From: Aquabacterium sp.
Lineage (GTDB): Bacteria > Pseudomonadota > Gammaproteobacteria > Burkholderiales > Burkholderiaceae_C
Reading direction: 5' to 3'
DNA length: 64,000 nt
Assembly: GCA_023266355.1 (NCBI GenBank)
Contig: JAHFQM010000006.1
Span: 1 to 64,000, forward strand
In this document: positions 53,547 through 62,867 of the stretch, in pieces
How positions within the stretch are numbered: position 1 is the first letter of the stretch
How the letters are laid out: the number at the start of each line of letters is the position of its first letter
The notes under the pieces: model-generated
What the model saw: the letters and a program-made list of their open reading frames with translations, nothing else
Databases searched by the model: none
Told to the model about the DNA's origin: nothing
Program-made: the position numbers and the translations under genes

Positions 53547-54452
53547 TCAGGGGTGCAGCCAGCGCAAGGCCCCCACCCACAAGGGCACGGTGACCATGCC
53601 CAGCAAGGTGGACAGGGTGATGAGGCCTGCCACGAAGGGGCCGTTGCCACCCATGCGAACGGCCAGCACGTAGGCGCTGGAGGCCGTCGGCAGGGCGCCA
53701 AAGGCCACCAGGATGGCCCGCTGAGCGTCGGGCAAGGCCAGCCACTGCCCCAGCAGCATGGCCGCCAGGGGCAGCACCAGGTGCCGGATCGCCAGCAAGC
53801 CACCCGCCAGACCGGGGGCGGCGGCCAGCCCTGTCCATTGCAGGCCGGCGCCCACGGCCAGCAAGCCCATGGGCAAGGCGGCCTGCCCTATGCGGCCCAC
53901 CGTTTCCATCAGCCAGTGCGGCAGGGGGATGTCCAGTACGCGCACGGTCAAGCCGGCCAGGGTGCTGATGATCAGCGGGTTGCGGGCCATCTCTCTCAGG
54001 GTGTTGTGGCCGCCGTGCCGTGCCAGGCTCCAGACGGCACCGGCGTTGCACAGAGGCACGCACAAGGCGATGAGGATGGCGATCAGCGCCACACCATGCG
54101 CCCCCAGCAGCCGGTCGGCCAGCGCCAGCGCGATGTAGGAGTTGAAGCGGAACGCGACCTGCGCACCACTGGCGTGCAGGCGTGCGTCCACGCCCGGGCC
54201 ATGGCGCAGCAAGGTGGCCAGGCCCAGCCCCAGCAGGCTCAGCGCCACACCGGCGCCCGCCATGGCCGCGGCATCGGTCGGGCGCAGCGGGCTTTTGACG
54301 ATGGAGGCGAACAGCAGGGCTGGGAACAGCAGGTTGTAAACCAGACGCTCGACCACGTCCCAGGTGGGGCGTTCGAAAGACGTGAAGCGGCACAGGAAGA
54401 ATCCACCCACAATCAGCAGGAAATCGGGCAACAGCATCAAGGGGTCCAGCAT
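53547..54452 (-). CDS. AEC family transporter (auxin efflux carrier-like)
   Basis: Inner-membrane carrier of 301 residues with about ten helices, e.g. LMLLPDFLLIVGGFFLCRF, LVYNLLFPALLFASIV (with the Asn-Leu-Leu-x-Pro crossover typical of the family), GVALIAILIALCVPLCNAGA, ARNPLIISTLAGLTVRVLDI and the C-terminal LITLSTLLGMVTVPLWVGAL. Bacterial members export or import dicarboxylates and other small molecules. The ATG at 54452 starts right before helix 1. Divergent from the chalcone-isomerase-like gene. Confidence 0.88.
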   Translation of the reverse strand: MLDPLMLLPDFLLIVGGFFLCRFTSFERPTWDVVERLVYNLLFPALLFASIVKSPLRPTDAAAMAGAGVALSLLGLGLATLLRHGPGVDARLHASGAQVAFRFNSYIALALADRLLGAHGVALIAILIALCVPLCNAGAVWSLARHGGHNTLREMARNPLIISTLAGLTVRVLDIPLPHWLMETVGRIGQAALPMGLLAVGAGLQWTGLAAAPGLAGGLLAIRHLVLPLAAMLLGQWLALPDAQRAILVAFGALPTASSAYVLAVRMGGNGPFVAGLITLSTLLGMVTVPLWVGALRWLHP

Positions 54453-54521
54453 GGGCTGGAGGTTAACGCCATCCCCTTGATTTGCGCGTGTGGAACCCCA
54501 CATGCCCTGTCAGCCCCCAAT

Positions 54522-54551
54522 GGGCCTCATGTTGGGCCTCACGTTGGGCCC
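54522..54551. repeat. Short tandem 12-bp repeats
   Basis: GGGCCTCATGTT (54522-54533) and GGGCCTCACGTT (54534-54545) are followed by a partial copy GGGCCC. They sit 30-60 bases before the ATG at 54579, so they could touch the promoter or leader of that gene. Confidence 0.7.
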
Positions 54552-54578
54552 AGCCTCTGGCAACAAGGACGAGATTGC

Positions 54579-55193
54579 ATGGATTCCATTTCCTGGCGCC
54601 TGAGCGCCATGCGGCAGTTGGCGGTGGCCACGCTGCTGACGGCCTTGTCGGGCGCCTGGCTGGGCCATGCCTGCGCCGCCACGCTGGACGGGCAACAGTT
54701 CGATGACACCGCGGTGCTGTCCGACCGCACCCTGAGGCTCAATGGCCTCGGTTTGCGCGGCGTGGCCTGGGTCAAGGCCTTCGTGGCGGGGCTTTACCTC
54801 CCTGCGCCCACCCGTGACAGCGTCCAGGTGCTGACCATGCCGGGCCCCAAGCGCCTGCGCCTCAAGATCATGCTGGACGCGCCCAGCCACGAGCTCACCA
54901 AGTCGCTGACCAGCCGCATCGCCCGCAACGAGACCGAAGCGGCCCAGGTGCAGATGGAAGACCGGCTCACCCGCCTGGCAGCCCACCTCGACAGCATGGG
55001 CGACTTGCACGTGGGCGACACCATCGACATCGACTTCGTGCCCGAGCGGGGCACCGTGCTGCGCCTCAACGAACGTTTCGTGGGCACGCCGGTGGTGGGC
55101 GATGACCTGTACCGCTCCGTGCTCAAGATTTTCGTGGGCGACAAACCGGTGGACAAGCGCTTGAAAGAGGGCTTGCTGGGTGGCGGTGTCTGA
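54579..55193 (+). CDS. Chalcone isomerase-fold protein, exported
   Basis: The 204-residue protein has a signal peptide (LAVATLLTALSGAWLGHACA, cleaved near 33) and a chalcone-isomerase-like domain: TLRLNGLGLRGVAWVKAFVA GLYLPAP, RLKIMLDAPSHELTKSLTSR, VGDTIDIDFVPERGTVLRLN and a C-terminal LYRSVLKIFVGDKPVDKRLK. Bacterial members are not flavonoid enzymes; some relatives bind fatty acids or haem-like ligands. The exact role is unknown and the periplasm is the predicted place. AAGGA lies about ten bases before the ATG at 54579. Its 3' end overlaps xerD by 14 bases. Confidence 0.85.
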   Translation: MDSISWRLSAMRQLAVATLLTALSGAWLGHACAATLDGQQFDDTAVLSDRTLRLNGLGLRGVAWVKAFVAGLYLPAPTRDSVQVLTMPGPKRLRLKIMLDAPSHELTKSLTSRIARNETEAAQVQMEDRLTRLAAHLDSMGDLHVGDTIDIDFVPERGTVLRLNERFVGTPVVGDDLYRSVLKIFVGDKPVDKRLKEGLLGGGV

Positions 55194-56100
55194 CACGCAC
55201 ATTGATCCGCACCTGGACCGCTTCATCGATGCCCTCTGGCTCGAAGATGGCCTGAGCGCCAACACCCTGTCCGCGTACCGGCGTGACCTGAGCGCGCTGG
55301 CCACCTGGCTGCACGAGCACGCCGGCGCCACCCTGGTGCAAGCCGCTGAACACGGTGTGCAGGCTTACATGGCCATGCGCCATGCCGAGTCCAAGCCCTC
55401 GTCCGTGGGGCGCCGCCTCAGCGTGTTCCGCCGCTTCTACCGCTGGGCCGTGCGCGAAGGCCTGTGCAGCCAGGACCCGACCCTCCGCATGGACGCCCCC
55501 CGCCAGCGCATGCGCTTGCCCGGCACGCTCACCGAACAGCAGGTCGAGCGCCTGCTGGCCGCGCCCGATGTGCTCGACAAGCTCGGCCTGCGCGACCGCG
55601 CCATGTTGGAGTTGCTCTACGCCAGCGGCCTGCGCGTCAGCGAGTTGGTCAGCCTGCGCACGGTGCAGCTGAGTTTGAACGAGGGCGTTGTGCGCGTCAC
55701 GGGCAAAGGCAGCAAGGAGCGCCTGGTGCCTTTCGGGCAGGAAGCTGGCGAATGGCTGCAGCGCTACCTGGACGAGGCCCGTGTGCAGATCCTGGGTGTG
55801 CAGCGCGTCAGCGAAGCCCTGTTCGTGACCTCGCAAGGCCAGGGCATGTCACGGCAGATGTTCTGGAAGCTCATCCGCAAGTACGCCTTGGTGGCTGGCA
55901 TCCACCAGCACCTCTCGCCCCACACCTTGCGCCACGCCTTCGCCACGCACCTGCTCAACCACGGTGCCGATTTGCGTGTCGTGCAGATGCTGTTGGGCCA
56001 TGCCGACATCTCGACCACCCAGGTCTACACCCACGTGGCGCGCGAGCGCTTGCGGCAGTTGCATGCCCAGCACCACCCACGCGGTGGTGGCTCCGGCTAG
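55180..56100 (+). CDS. xerD: Site-specific tyrosine recombinase XerD
   Basis: With XerC, resolves chromosome dimers at dif. The 306-residue protein has an N-terminal SAM-like domain (LSANTLSAYRRDLSALATWL) and a C-terminal catalytic domain: Arg in LYASGLRVSELVSL, Lys in VTGKGSKERLVPFG, His-x-x-Arg in SPHTLRHAFATHLL, a second His in LGHADISTTQVYTHV and the nucleophilic Tyr in the same segment. The family length is 295-310. The start is GTG at 55180 within the end of the previous gene; a second GTG two codons on is possible. Neighbours are housekeeping genes, so it is not a phage integrase. Confidence 0.93.
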   Translation: MAVSDTHIDPHLDRFIDALWLEDGLSANTLSAYRRDLSALATWLHEHAGATLVQAAEHGVQAYMAMRHAESKPSSVGRRLSVFRRFYRWAVREGLCSQDPTLRMDAPRQRMRLPGTLTEQQVERLLAAPDVLDKLGLRDRAMLELLYASGLRVSELVSLRTVQLSLNEGVVRVTGKGSKERLVPFGQEAGEWLQRYLDEARVQILGVQRVSEALFVTSQGQGMSRQMFWKLIRKYALVAGIHQHLSPHTLRHAFATHLLNHGADLRVVQMLLGHADISTTQVYTHVARERLRQLHAQHHPRGGGSG

Positions 56101-56117
56101 CTTCCTGGCAGGCTGCC

Positions 56118-56951
56118 TCAGTCCAGGCCCAGCAGGAAAGCCATTTCAGCGTCCGTGAAGCCGGCCGCCTTGCGTGCGGCCTCGTTGAACGGCGGCCGCA
56201 TCCGAGGGGCGTCGTACTGCTTCACCAACTGCGGGTAGAGCGCGATGGCGTCCAGCCCCCGGGCCTGACACAGGTGGTGGAACCAGTGGTTGCCAATCGC
56301 CACATGCCCCACCTCGTCGCGCAAGATGGTGTCCAGGATGGCCACCGCGTCCAGGTCACCTGCGCGCGTCAGCTTCTGCTGGATCAGCGGGGTGGCGTCC
56401 AGGCCTCGGGCCTCCAGTGTGCGTGGCACCAGGGCCATGCGGGCCACGATGTCGTCGCGCGTTTTCTCGCACATGCCCCACAGGCCATCGTGGGCGTCGA
56501 AGTCGCCGTAGTCGAAGCCCAGGGTTTGCAGGTGCGCACGCAGCAGGCCAAAGTGCAGCGCCTCCTCGCTGGCCACGCGCAACCAGTCCAGGTAGAACTG
56601 CACGGGCATGTCGGCGTAGCGCCAGACGGCGTCCAGCGCCAGGTTGATGGCGTTGAATTCGATGTGGCAAATGGCGTGCAGCAAGGCCGCGCGGCCTTCC
56701 AGCGTGAAGGGGCTGCGCGAAGGCACCTGCGTGGCCGACACCAGGTGTGGGCGGGCAGGGCGGCCGGGCATGGCCGCGGCTTGCTGGGGCGAGAGGGTGA
56801 TGACTTCGGCGATGCTTTCGCCGCGCCAGCTGTTCTCAGCGAACTGGCTCGCCCCCTCGTGCAGCGCGCGCGCCTGCTGTGCTTTCAGGGCCGGGTCGGG
56901 CTGCAGCAGGGCGTCCAGCGCTAGGTGGCGGGGGGAGGGGCCGGGTGACAT
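56118..56951 (-). CDS. DUF455 ferritin-like protein
   Basis: The 277-residue protein belongs to a four-helix, ferritin-like di-metal family (DUF455). Metal ligands are recognisable in AICHIEFNAINLALDAVW (Glu and nearby His), VASEEALHFGLLRAHLQTLG (Glu and His) and ILDTILRDEVGHVAIGNHWF (Glu and His). The pattern E...ExxH repeated suggests an iron oxygenase or hydroxylase related to MiaE-like tRNA enzymes, but no function is established. ATG at 56951. Convergent with xerD and downstream of uppP on the same strand by 42 bases. Confidence 0.85.
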   Translation of the reverse strand: MSPGPSPRHLALDALLQPDPALKAQQARALHEGASQFAENSWRGESIAEVITLSPQQAAAMPGRPARPHLVSATQVPSRSPFTLEGRAALLHAICHIEFNAINLALDAVWRYADMPVQFYLDWLRVASEEALHFGLLRAHLQTLGFDYGDFDAHDGLWGMCEKTRDDIVARMALVPRTLEARGLDATPLIQQKLTRAGDLDAVAILDTILRDEVGHVAIGNHWFHHLCQARGLDAIALYPQLVKQYDAPRMRPPFNEAARKAAGFTDAEMAFLLGLD

Positions 56952-56993
56952 GCCCGGATTTTCTCACCCTCTGCCCACCGTGCTTGCCCGGGC

Positions 56994-57836
56994 TCACTCG
57001 GACCAGGACACCCAGTTGAAGTGCGCCGACACCAGGATCAGCACGCCGAAGGCAATCCGGTACCAGGCAAAGGGGATGAAGCTGTGGCTGGACACGTAGC
57101 GGATCAGCCAGCGCACGCACACCCAGGCCGACAGGAAGGCGAACACCAGACCGACGCTGAACAGGGGCAGGTCGGCCATCGACAGCAGCGCACGCTCCTT
57201 GTAAAGGCTGTACACGCCTGCGCCCACCAGGGTCGGGATGCCCAGGAAGAAGCTGAAGTCGGTCGCGGCCTTGCGCGACAGGCCCATCAGCATGCCGCCG
57301 ATGATGGTGGCGCCCGAGCGGCTGGTGCCAGGCACCAGGGCCAGGCACTGGATGAGCCCCACTTTCAGCGCATCGACGAGGGTGAGGTCGTCCACCGTTT
57401 CGACGCGGGCACGCGGTGCGCGGGCCGCGATGCGCTCGGCGATCAGGATGATGATGCCGCCCAGGATGAAGGTCGAGGCCACCACCGTGGCGTTGAACAG
57501 GTAGGCCTTGACGATCTTGCCAAGCGCCAGGCCGATGACGACGGCGGGCAGGAAACCGATCAGCACATTGGCGGTGAAACGCTGCGCCTTGGGGTCCGAG
57601 CCCAGGCCGGTCAGCGTGTCGCGGATGCGCTGCATGTAGACCAGGATGACGGCGAAGATGGCGCCGGTCTGGATGGCGATCTCGAACACCTTGGCCTTTT
57701 CGGCGCCGGCGGAGCGGGCGAAATCCAGCAGGGAGTCGGCCAGGATGAGGTGGCCGGTGCTGGAGATGGGCAGGAACTCGGTGAGGCCTTCCACGATGCC
57801 CATCAGGGCGGCCTTGAAGAACAACACAACGTCCAC
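56994..57836 (-). CDS. uppP: Undecaprenyl-diphosphatase (BacA/UppP)
   Basis: Integral membrane phosphatase that recycles the C55 lipid carrier for peptidoglycan and polysaccharide synthesis and gives bacitracin resistance. The 280-residue protein has [20 protein letters not shown] near the N-terminus and the [10 protein letters not shown] loop, both catalytic motifs, plus about eight helices. The start is GTG at 57836: AGGAG lies about nine bases upstream and it gives the exact family N-terminus ([13 protein letters not shown]). The longer open frame beginning at 58001 is non-coding. Divergent from selO. Confidence 0.95.
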   Translation of the reverse strand: MDVVLFFKAALMGIVEGLTEFLPISSTGHLILADSLLDFARSAGAEKAKVFEIAIQTGAIFAVILVYMQRIRDTLTGLGSDPKAQRFTANVLIGFLPAVVIGLALGKIVKAYLFNATVVASTFILGGIIILIAERIAARAPRARVETVDDLTLVDALKVGLIQCLALVPGTSRSGATIIGGMLMGLSRKAATDFSFFLGIPTLVGAGVYSLYKERALLSMADLPLFSVGLVFAFLSAWVCVRWLIRYVSSHSFIPFAWYRIAFGVLILVSAHFNWVSWSE

Positions 57837-58001
57837 CAGCGATTCTCCTGAGACGGGCTTGGCCGTCGTCTGCTCGACAGGCACCGCGCCCACCGCCGCC
57901 GTCGGCAGTCGGCCGACACGAGGCCGCATCTTAGGCGAGCCCCGTGACGGCAATGTCCCTGGTGCGCCCCAGGGACAGGGGGCTTGTCTACACTGCGCCA
58001 C

Positions 58002-59588
58002 ATGCCCACCCCCGCTGATACCTCCGCAGACACCGGCGCCCGCGCGTCTTCACACAACTTTGCCGCGCTGCCGGCCGAAGCCTGGCTCAACCGTTTCGCC
58101 CAGCTCAGCCAGGACACCCAGGCCCGCCTGGGCGTGCCGCTGGGCACCGCCTTGTTGGGCGAGCCCCTGCCCACGCCCCGCTGGGTGGCCACCAGCGATG
58201 GCCTGGCGCGCGAGCTGGGCTGGCCCGCCGACTGGCGCAACGACGACGCGCTGCAGGTCTTCAGTGGCAACGCCGTCTGGCCAGGCATGGCGCCCATGGC
58301 CACCGTCTACTCCGGCCACCAGTTCGGCCAATGGGCGGGTCAGCTGGGCGATGGCCGTGCCTTGCTGCTGGGCGAGGTCGATGCGCCCCAGGGGCCGCAG
58401 GAGCTGCAACTCAAGGGCGCCGGCATGACACCGTACTCGCGCCGTGCCGACGGCCGCGCCGTGTTGCGCTCCAGCATCCGCGAGTTCCTGTGCAGCGAGG
58501 CCATGCACGCCCTGGGCATCCCCACCACCCGGGCGCTGGCCCTGACCGCATCACCCGAAGCGGTGCGGCGTGAAACGCTGGAGACCGCCGCGGTGGTCAC
58601 GCGCGTGGCGCCCAGCTTCATCCGATTCGGCCACTTCGAGCACTTCGCACACAGCGGCCGGCCCCGCCACCACGAGGCCCTGGCGGCGTTGCTGGACTTC
58701 GTCATCGCCCACCACTTCCCGCAGCTGCGAGGCCAGCCCCAGCCCGCCTTGGCCTTGCTGGACGCCGTGGTGCAGCGCACGGCCGAGCTGATGGCGGCCT
58801 GGCAGTCGGTGGGTTTCTGCCATGGCGTGATGAACACCGACAACATGTCCATCCTGGGCCTGACCATCGATTACGGTCCTTTCGGTTTCCTCGACGCCTT
58901 CGACCCCGACCACATCTGCAACCACTCCGACGACCGCGGCCGCTACAGCTGGAACAACCAGCCGCAGATCGGCTACTGGAACCTGCGCGCCCTGGCGCAG
59001 GCGCTGTTGCCCCTGGTGCCGGATGCGCAGGACGATCCGAAAGCCCTCACCGAGGTGCTGCAGACCTATGAGCAGCGCTTCCCGCAGGCCATGAACGCGC
59101 GCTGGCGGGCCAAGCTGGGCCTGCAGGCCGAACGCGCGGAAGACGTTGAACTCGCCATCGATTACCTGCGCTTGCTGGCTGCGGGCCGGGTGGACTTCAC
59201 CATCGCCTTCCGGCGGCTGGGCGGCTTCGTGAGCGAGGGCTCGCCCGAGGCCCTGGCCTCCGATGCCCGCAACGCGCCGCTGCGCGACCTCTTCCTCGAC
59301 CGCGCCGCCTTCGACGCCTGGGCCTTGCGTTACGCCCAGCGCCTGCAGGCCGAAGGCAGCACCGATGCCGAGCGCGCCCAGCGCATGGGCCGTGTCAATC
59401 CGCTCTACGTGCTGCGCAACCACCTGGCCGAAACCGCCATCCGCCGCGCACAGCAGGGCGATGACAGCGAAGTCCAGCGCCTGCACCGCCTGCTGCAGAA
59501 TCCCTTCGACGCGCAAGCCGGCTGCGAAGCCGATGCCGACTTCCCGCCCAGCTGGGCGCAATCCATCGAGGTGTCCTGTTCATCATGA
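58002..59588 (+). CDS. selO: Protein adenylyltransferase SelO (YdiU)
   Basis: Pseudokinase-fold enzyme that transfers AMP to Ser/Thr/Tyr of redox proteins. The 528-residue protein shows [20 protein letters not shown], the nucleotide site [40 protein letters not shown] and the metal-binding [20 protein letters not shown] (Asn and Asp of the inverted ATP site). The C-terminus ends VSCSS; there is no selenocysteine codon. The ATG at 58002 is near the family start, but a TTG at 57984 lies closer to a GGGGG ribosome-like stretch, so the start is uncertain by six codons. msrB overlaps its stop by four bases (ATGA). Confidence 0.92.
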   Translation: MPTPADTSADTGARASSHNFAALPAEAWLNRFAQLSQDTQARLGVPLGTALLGEPLPTPRWVATSDGLARELGWPADWRNDDALQVFSGNAVWPGMAPMATVYSGHQFGQWAGQLGDGRALLLGEVDAPQGPQELQLKGAGMTPYSRRADGRAVLRSSIREFLCSEAMHALGIPTTRALALTASPEAVRRETLETAAVVTRVAPSFIRFGHFEHFAHSGRPRHHEALAALLDFVIAHHFPQLRGQPQPALALLDAVVQRTAELMAAWQSVGFCHGVMNTDNMSILGLTIDYGPFGFLDAFDPDHICNHSDDRGRYSWNNQPQIGYWNLRALAQALLPLVPDAQDDPKALTEVLQTYEQRFPQAMNARWRAKLGLQAERAEDVELAIDYLRLLAAGRVDFTIAFRRLGGFVSEGSPEALASDARNAPLRDLFLDRAAFDAWALRYAQRLQAEGSTDAERAQRMGRVNPLYVLRNHLAETAIRRAQQGDDSEVQRLHRLLQNPFDAQAGCEADADFPPSWAQSIEVSCSS

Positions 59589-60004
59589 GTGATCACGCTG
59601 TCAACAAGACCGACGCCGAATGGCGTGAGCAACTCACGGCGCCCGACCGTGAGCCCTTGACCTACCGCGTCACCCGCCAGGCTGCCACCGAGCCGCCGTT
59701 CAGCGGCCGCTACTGGGACCACTTCGAAGCCGGCAACTACAAGTGCGTGTGCTGTGGCGTCCAGCTCTTTGCCTCGGACACCAAATTCGATGCCGGCTGT
59801 GGCTGGCCCAGCTACTGGCAGCCCGCGGCCGACGACCGCATCGCGTACATCCGCGACACCAGCCACGGCATGGTCCGCACCGAGGTCCGCTGCAAGAACT
59901 GCGGGGCCCACCTGGGGCACGTGTTCGAAGACGGCCCCCAACCCACGGGGGAGCGCTATTGCATCAACTCCGCCGCGATAGACTTTGAGCCAGGCTCCCG
60001 CTGA
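59585..60004 (+). CDS. msrB: Peptide-methionine (R)-S-oxide reductase
   Basis: Reduces methionine-R-sulfoxide in proteins. The 139-residue protein has the zinc site Cys54/Cys57 (CVCC) and Cys103/Cys106 (CKNC), catalytic Cys126 ([10 protein letters not shown]) and a candidate resolving Cys72 (AGCGWPSYW). Cytoplasmic, with no signal peptide. Its ATG overlaps the selO stop (ATGA), so translation is coupled to the AMP-transferase SelO, and yciB begins 21 bases after its stop. Confidence 0.95.
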   Translation: MSDHAVNKTDAEWREQLTAPDREPLTYRVTRQAATEPPFSGRYWDHFEAGNYKCVCCGVQLFASDTKFDAGCGWPSYWQPAADDRIAYIRDTSHGMVRTEVRCKNCGAHLGHVFEDGPQPTGERYCINSAAIDFEPGSR

Positions 60005-60025
60005 TGGGGCCCTTGACCACACCCC

Positions 60026-60667
60026 ATGAAAATCCTATTCGACCTGCTGCCCATCTTCCTGTTCTTTGCCAGTTTCAAATGGGCCGAAGGGCACAAGGAC
60101 CTGGCCGCGCAATGGCTCACCGAACACCTGGGTTTCGCCGTCTCGGGCGGCGTGGTGGGCGTGACGGAAGCGCCCACCTTGCTGGCCACGGTGGTGGTGA
60201 TCGTGGCCACGGCGCTGCAGATCATCGTGCTCAAGGCCTTGCGCAAGCCGGTGGACAAGATGCTGTGGGCCGGGCTGGTCATCGTGGTGGTGCTGGGCGG
60301 CCTGACGCTGTGGTTCCACGATGAGCGCTTCATCAAGTGGAAGCCCACGTTGATTTACTGGCTGATGGCGGTGGGCTTCCTGGTCACCGAAATCGTGCTC
60401 AAACGCAAGATGCTGCGCCAGATGATGGGCGGGCAGATGGACGCGCCGGACGCCGTCTGGCGCACCCTGGGCTGGGCCTGGGTGCTGTTCTTCGGCGCCA
60501 TGGGCGTGCTCAACCTGTACGTGGCCTTCAACTTCCCGACCGATGTCTGGGTGAGCTTCAAGATGTGGGGCAGCCTGGGGCTGACACTGGTGTTCACGCT
60601 GGCCCAAGGCGTTTACCTGAGCAAGCACATGAGCCAGGCGCCGGCCGAAGCAGGGGGCTCGCAATGA
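60026..60667 (+). CDS. yciB: Inner-membrane protein YciB (IspZ, septation protein A)
   Basis: The 213-residue polytopic protein opens MKILFDLLPIFLFFASFKWA, the family signature. About six helices follow (LLATVVVIVATALQIIVL; MLWAGLVIVVVLGGLTLWF; TLIYWLMAVGFLVTEIVL; WVLFFGAMGVLNLYVAFNFP). YciB contributes to envelope integrity and interacts with division and elongation proteins in E. coli. Its stop overlaps the bolA start (ATGA), and ppiC follows, an arrangement widely kept in this order. Confidence 0.93.
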   Translation: MKILFDLLPIFLFFASFKWAEGHKDLAAQWLTEHLGFAVSGGVVGVTEAPTLLATVVVIVATALQIIVLKALRKPVDKMLWAGLVIVVVLGGLTLWFHDERFIKWKPTLIYWLMAVGFLVTEIVLKRKMLRQMMGGQMDAPDAVWRTLGWAWVLFFGAMGVLNLYVAFNFPTDVWVSFKMWGSLGLTLVFTLAQGVYLSKHMSQAPAEAGGSQ

Positions 60668-60975
60668 GCGCCGCAACGGCTTTCGAGCCCGTCACGGCCG
60701 CTGAAATGCAGTCGGTGCTGAGCGCGGCGCTTCAACCCGAGTTCATCGAGGTCCAGGACGACACCGCCGCCCACCATGGCCACGCGGGACACAGCGGCGC
60801 CGATTTCGGCACGCATTTTTCGCTTCACATCCGTGCACGTTCTTTCACCGGGCTGTCACACGTGCAGCGACATCGCCTTGTGTATGATGCCCTGCGCGAC
60901 CTGATGCCTCGCGGGGTGCATGCCCTGGCGATCAAGGCCGAGCTGCCGGCCACCCCCGTGTCGCCGTCACACTGA
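60664..60975 (+). CDS. bolA: BolA family protein
   Basis: The 103-residue BolA-like protein contains the class II-type KH-like fold: MQSVLSAALQPEFIEVQDDT, a His-rich loop (AAHHGHAGHSGADFG), HFSLHIRARSFTGLSHVQRH and RLVYDALRDLMPRGVHALAI. The loop His residues suggest binding of a [2Fe-2S] cluster with a monothiol glutaredoxin. ATG at 60664 overlaps the yciB stop. The ppiC-like gene starts 28 bases after it. Confidence 0.92.
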   Translation: MSAATAFEPVTAAEMQSVLSAALQPEFIEVQDDTAAHHGHAGHSGADFGTHFSLHIRARSFTGLSHVQRHRLVYDALRDLMPRGVHALAIKAELPATPVSPSH

Positions 60976-61003
60976 TTCACCCAACCCTAGCGTTCTGCTC
61001 AAC

Positions 61004-61828
61004 ATGAAGACTTCCCGTCACGTCAAGGCTGCTCTGCTGGCCGCATCGCTGTCGCTGGCCGCTCCGCTGGTTTCGGCCCAGAACATCGCCATCGTCAACG
61101 GCAAGGCCGTGCCCAAGGCCCGCGTCGATGCCATGATCGAGCAGATCCTGAAGTCGCCCCAGCAGCCGGGTCAGCCGCCCATGACCAAGAGCCCCGAGCT
61201 GGAGCAGAAGGTCAAGGACGAGATCGTGATGCGCGAAATCCTCATCCAGGAAGCCGAGCGCCGTGGCCTGCAAAGCTCGCCCGACTACAAGGCCCAGATG
61301 GAGCTGACCCGCCAGTCCATCCTGATCCGCTCGCTGTTCCAGGACTTCGAGAAGAAGAGCGGCACCACCGACGCTGAAGCCCGCGCCGAGTACGACAAGA
61401 TCAAAGCTGCCAACGGCGACAAGGAATACCGCGCTCGCCACATCCTGGTCGAGAAGGAAGAAGACGCCAAGGCCATCGTGGCCCAGCTCAAGGGCGGTGC
61501 CAAGTTCGAAGACCTGGCCAAGAAGAACTCCAAGGATCCGGGCTCTGCCGAAAACGGCGGCGACCTGGACTGGGCCAACCCCGGCAACTACGTGCCTGAG
61601 TTCTCGGCCGCCTTGGTCAAGCTGAACAAGGGTGAGGTCACCGACACCCCGGTGAAGTCACAGTTCGGCTACCACATCATCAAGCTGGAAGACACCCGCG
61701 CGGTGCAGTTCCCGGCCTTCGACGAAGTCAAGGCCCAGATCATCCAGCGCAACAACCAAGCCAAGGTCGCCAAGTTCCGCGAGGAACTGAAGACCAAGGC
61801 CAAGACGGACTACAAGTTCTCCAACTGA
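61004..61828 (+). CDS. Periplasmic peptidylprolyl isomerase, parvulin type
   Basis: Folding catalyst for exported proteins. The 274-residue protein has a Sec signal (VKAALLAASLSLAAPLVSAQ, cleaved near 23), a SurA/PrsA-like N-terminal helical domain (ARVDAMIEQILKSPQQPGQP; IVMREILIQEAERRGLQSSP), and a parvulin domain at about 140-235 with RARHILVEKEEDAKAIVAQL, FEDLAKKNSKDPGSAENGGD LDW and VKSQFGYHIIKLEDTR. The ATG at 61004 begins the signal peptide. It ends the run selO-msrB-yciB-bolA, with an intrinsic terminator about 50 bases downstream. Confidence 0.93.
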   Translation: MKTSRHVKAALLAASLSLAAPLVSAQNIAIVNGKAVPKARVDAMIEQILKSPQQPGQPPMTKSPELEQKVKDEIVMREILIQEAERRGLQSSPDYKAQMELTRQSILIRSLFQDFEKKSGTTDAEARAEYDKIKAANGDKEYRARHILVEKEEDAKAIVAQLKGGAKFEDLAKKNSKDPGSAENGGDLDWANPGNYVPEFSAALVKLNKGEVTDTPVKSQFGYHIIKLEDTRAVQFPAFDEVKAQIIQRNNQAKVAKFREELKTKAKTDYKFSN

Positions 61829-61874
61829 TGCACGATTGACGCGATGGGCCTTGGCTGGCCCGTCGCGCTGTTCG

Positions 61875-61911
61875 AAGGCAGGCACATCCCAGTGGTGTGG
61901 CCTGCCTTTTT
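61875..61911 (+). terminator. Intrinsic terminator after ppiC
   Basis: AAGGCAGGC (61875-61883) pairs with GCCTGCCTT (61900-61908), followed by TTTTT. It lies between convergent genes and could weakly stop trmB transcription too. Confidence 0.88.
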
Positions 61912-61928
61912 CGTGGAAGGTGCGCGGT

Positions 61929-62678
61929 TCAGGCACGCTTGCGGAACACCAGGTCCCACACGCCGTGGCCCAGGCGCAGGCCGCGGTTTTCGAACTTGGT
62001 CAGCGGGCGGTAGGCGGGCTTGTCGGCATAGCCTTCGGCGGTGTTGACCAGGGCCGGTTCGGCCGAGAGCACTTCCAGCATCTGCTGGGCGTAGGGCTCC
62101 CAGTCGGTGGCGCAGTGCAGGTAGCCGCCCGGTGCCAGGTGCTTGACGATCTGGGCCACGAAGCCGGCCTGGATGAGGCGGCGCTTGTTGTGCTTCTTCT
62201 TGTGCCACGGGTCGGGGAAGAAGATGTGCATGCCGGCCAGGGAGCCCTCGGGCACCATGTGCTTGAGCACCTCGACGGCGTCGTCCTGCACGATGCGCAG
62301 GTTGGTGAGCCCCCGTTCGCCCACCTGCTTGAGCAAGGCGCCCACGCCGGGCTCGTGCACTTCGCAACCGATGAAGTCGGTGTCGGGCAGCAACTCGGCG
62401 ATCTTGGCCGTCGCGTCGCCCATGCCGAAGCCGATTTCGAACACCACGGGTGCGTGGCGACCAAACGTGGCGCCGAGGTCCAGGGCTTGCTGTGTGAACG
62501 GCAGCACGAACTTCGGACCCAGCTCGCTGAGCGCACGGGCTTGGCCCTCGGTGGTGCGGCCGGCGCGCATCACGAAGCTGCGGATGCTGCGTGGGTGGGC
62601 AACCCCTTGCGGGGCTTCGGCGGAGGAGGGGGCGTCGCTGCCTGCAGGCGGGCAGTCTTTCTCGGAAGGCGAACTCAT
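61929..62678 (-). CDS. trmB: tRNA (guanine(46)-N7)-methyltransferase
   Basis: Methylates G46 in the variable loop of tRNAs using S-adenosylmethionine. The 249-residue protein has a disordered N-terminus (~30 residues), then [18 protein letters not shown], the AdoMet loop [40 protein letters not shown], and the signature [19 protein letters not shown] with its catalytic Asp. The C-terminal [20 protein letters not shown] is characteristic. ATG at 62678. On the reverse strand a TAAAAT hexamer lies only about ten bases before the ATG, so the leader may be very short. Confidence 0.95.
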   Translation of the reverse strand: MSSPSEKDCPPAGSDAPSSAEAPQGVAHPRSIRSFVMRAGRTTEGQARALSELGPKFVLPFTQQALDLGATFGRHAPVVFEIGFGMGDATAKIAELLPDTDFIGCEVHEPGVGALLKQVGERGLTNLRIVQDDAVEVLKHMVPEGSLAGMHIFFPDPWHKKKHNKRRLIQAGFVAQIVKHLAPGGYLHCATDWEPYAQQMLEVLSAEPALVNTAEGYADKPAYRPLTKFENRGLRLGHGVWDLVFRKRA

Positions 62679-62867
62679 GGCGGTATTTTAGGGCCGAGGG
62701 TTCGCGCGTGGGTCCGGCGTCACAGGCTGCGGCAGTGCCGTGACGAAGTTGACCAAGTGACCACCTGTGTGTGCAACAAGCTGTGTTTCACCTCGCTCAT
62801 TCTGCGATCCTGATGGCCATGGAGGTGCTTGTTCGCAGGGGCCTCGCGCAACGCACAGGAGTTCAGC

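Noticed and set aside
55180..56100. Tyrosine recombinase as a phage or island integrase
   Set aside because: Size, sequence and housekeeping neighbours fit XerD; no att repeats or phage genes are nearby.
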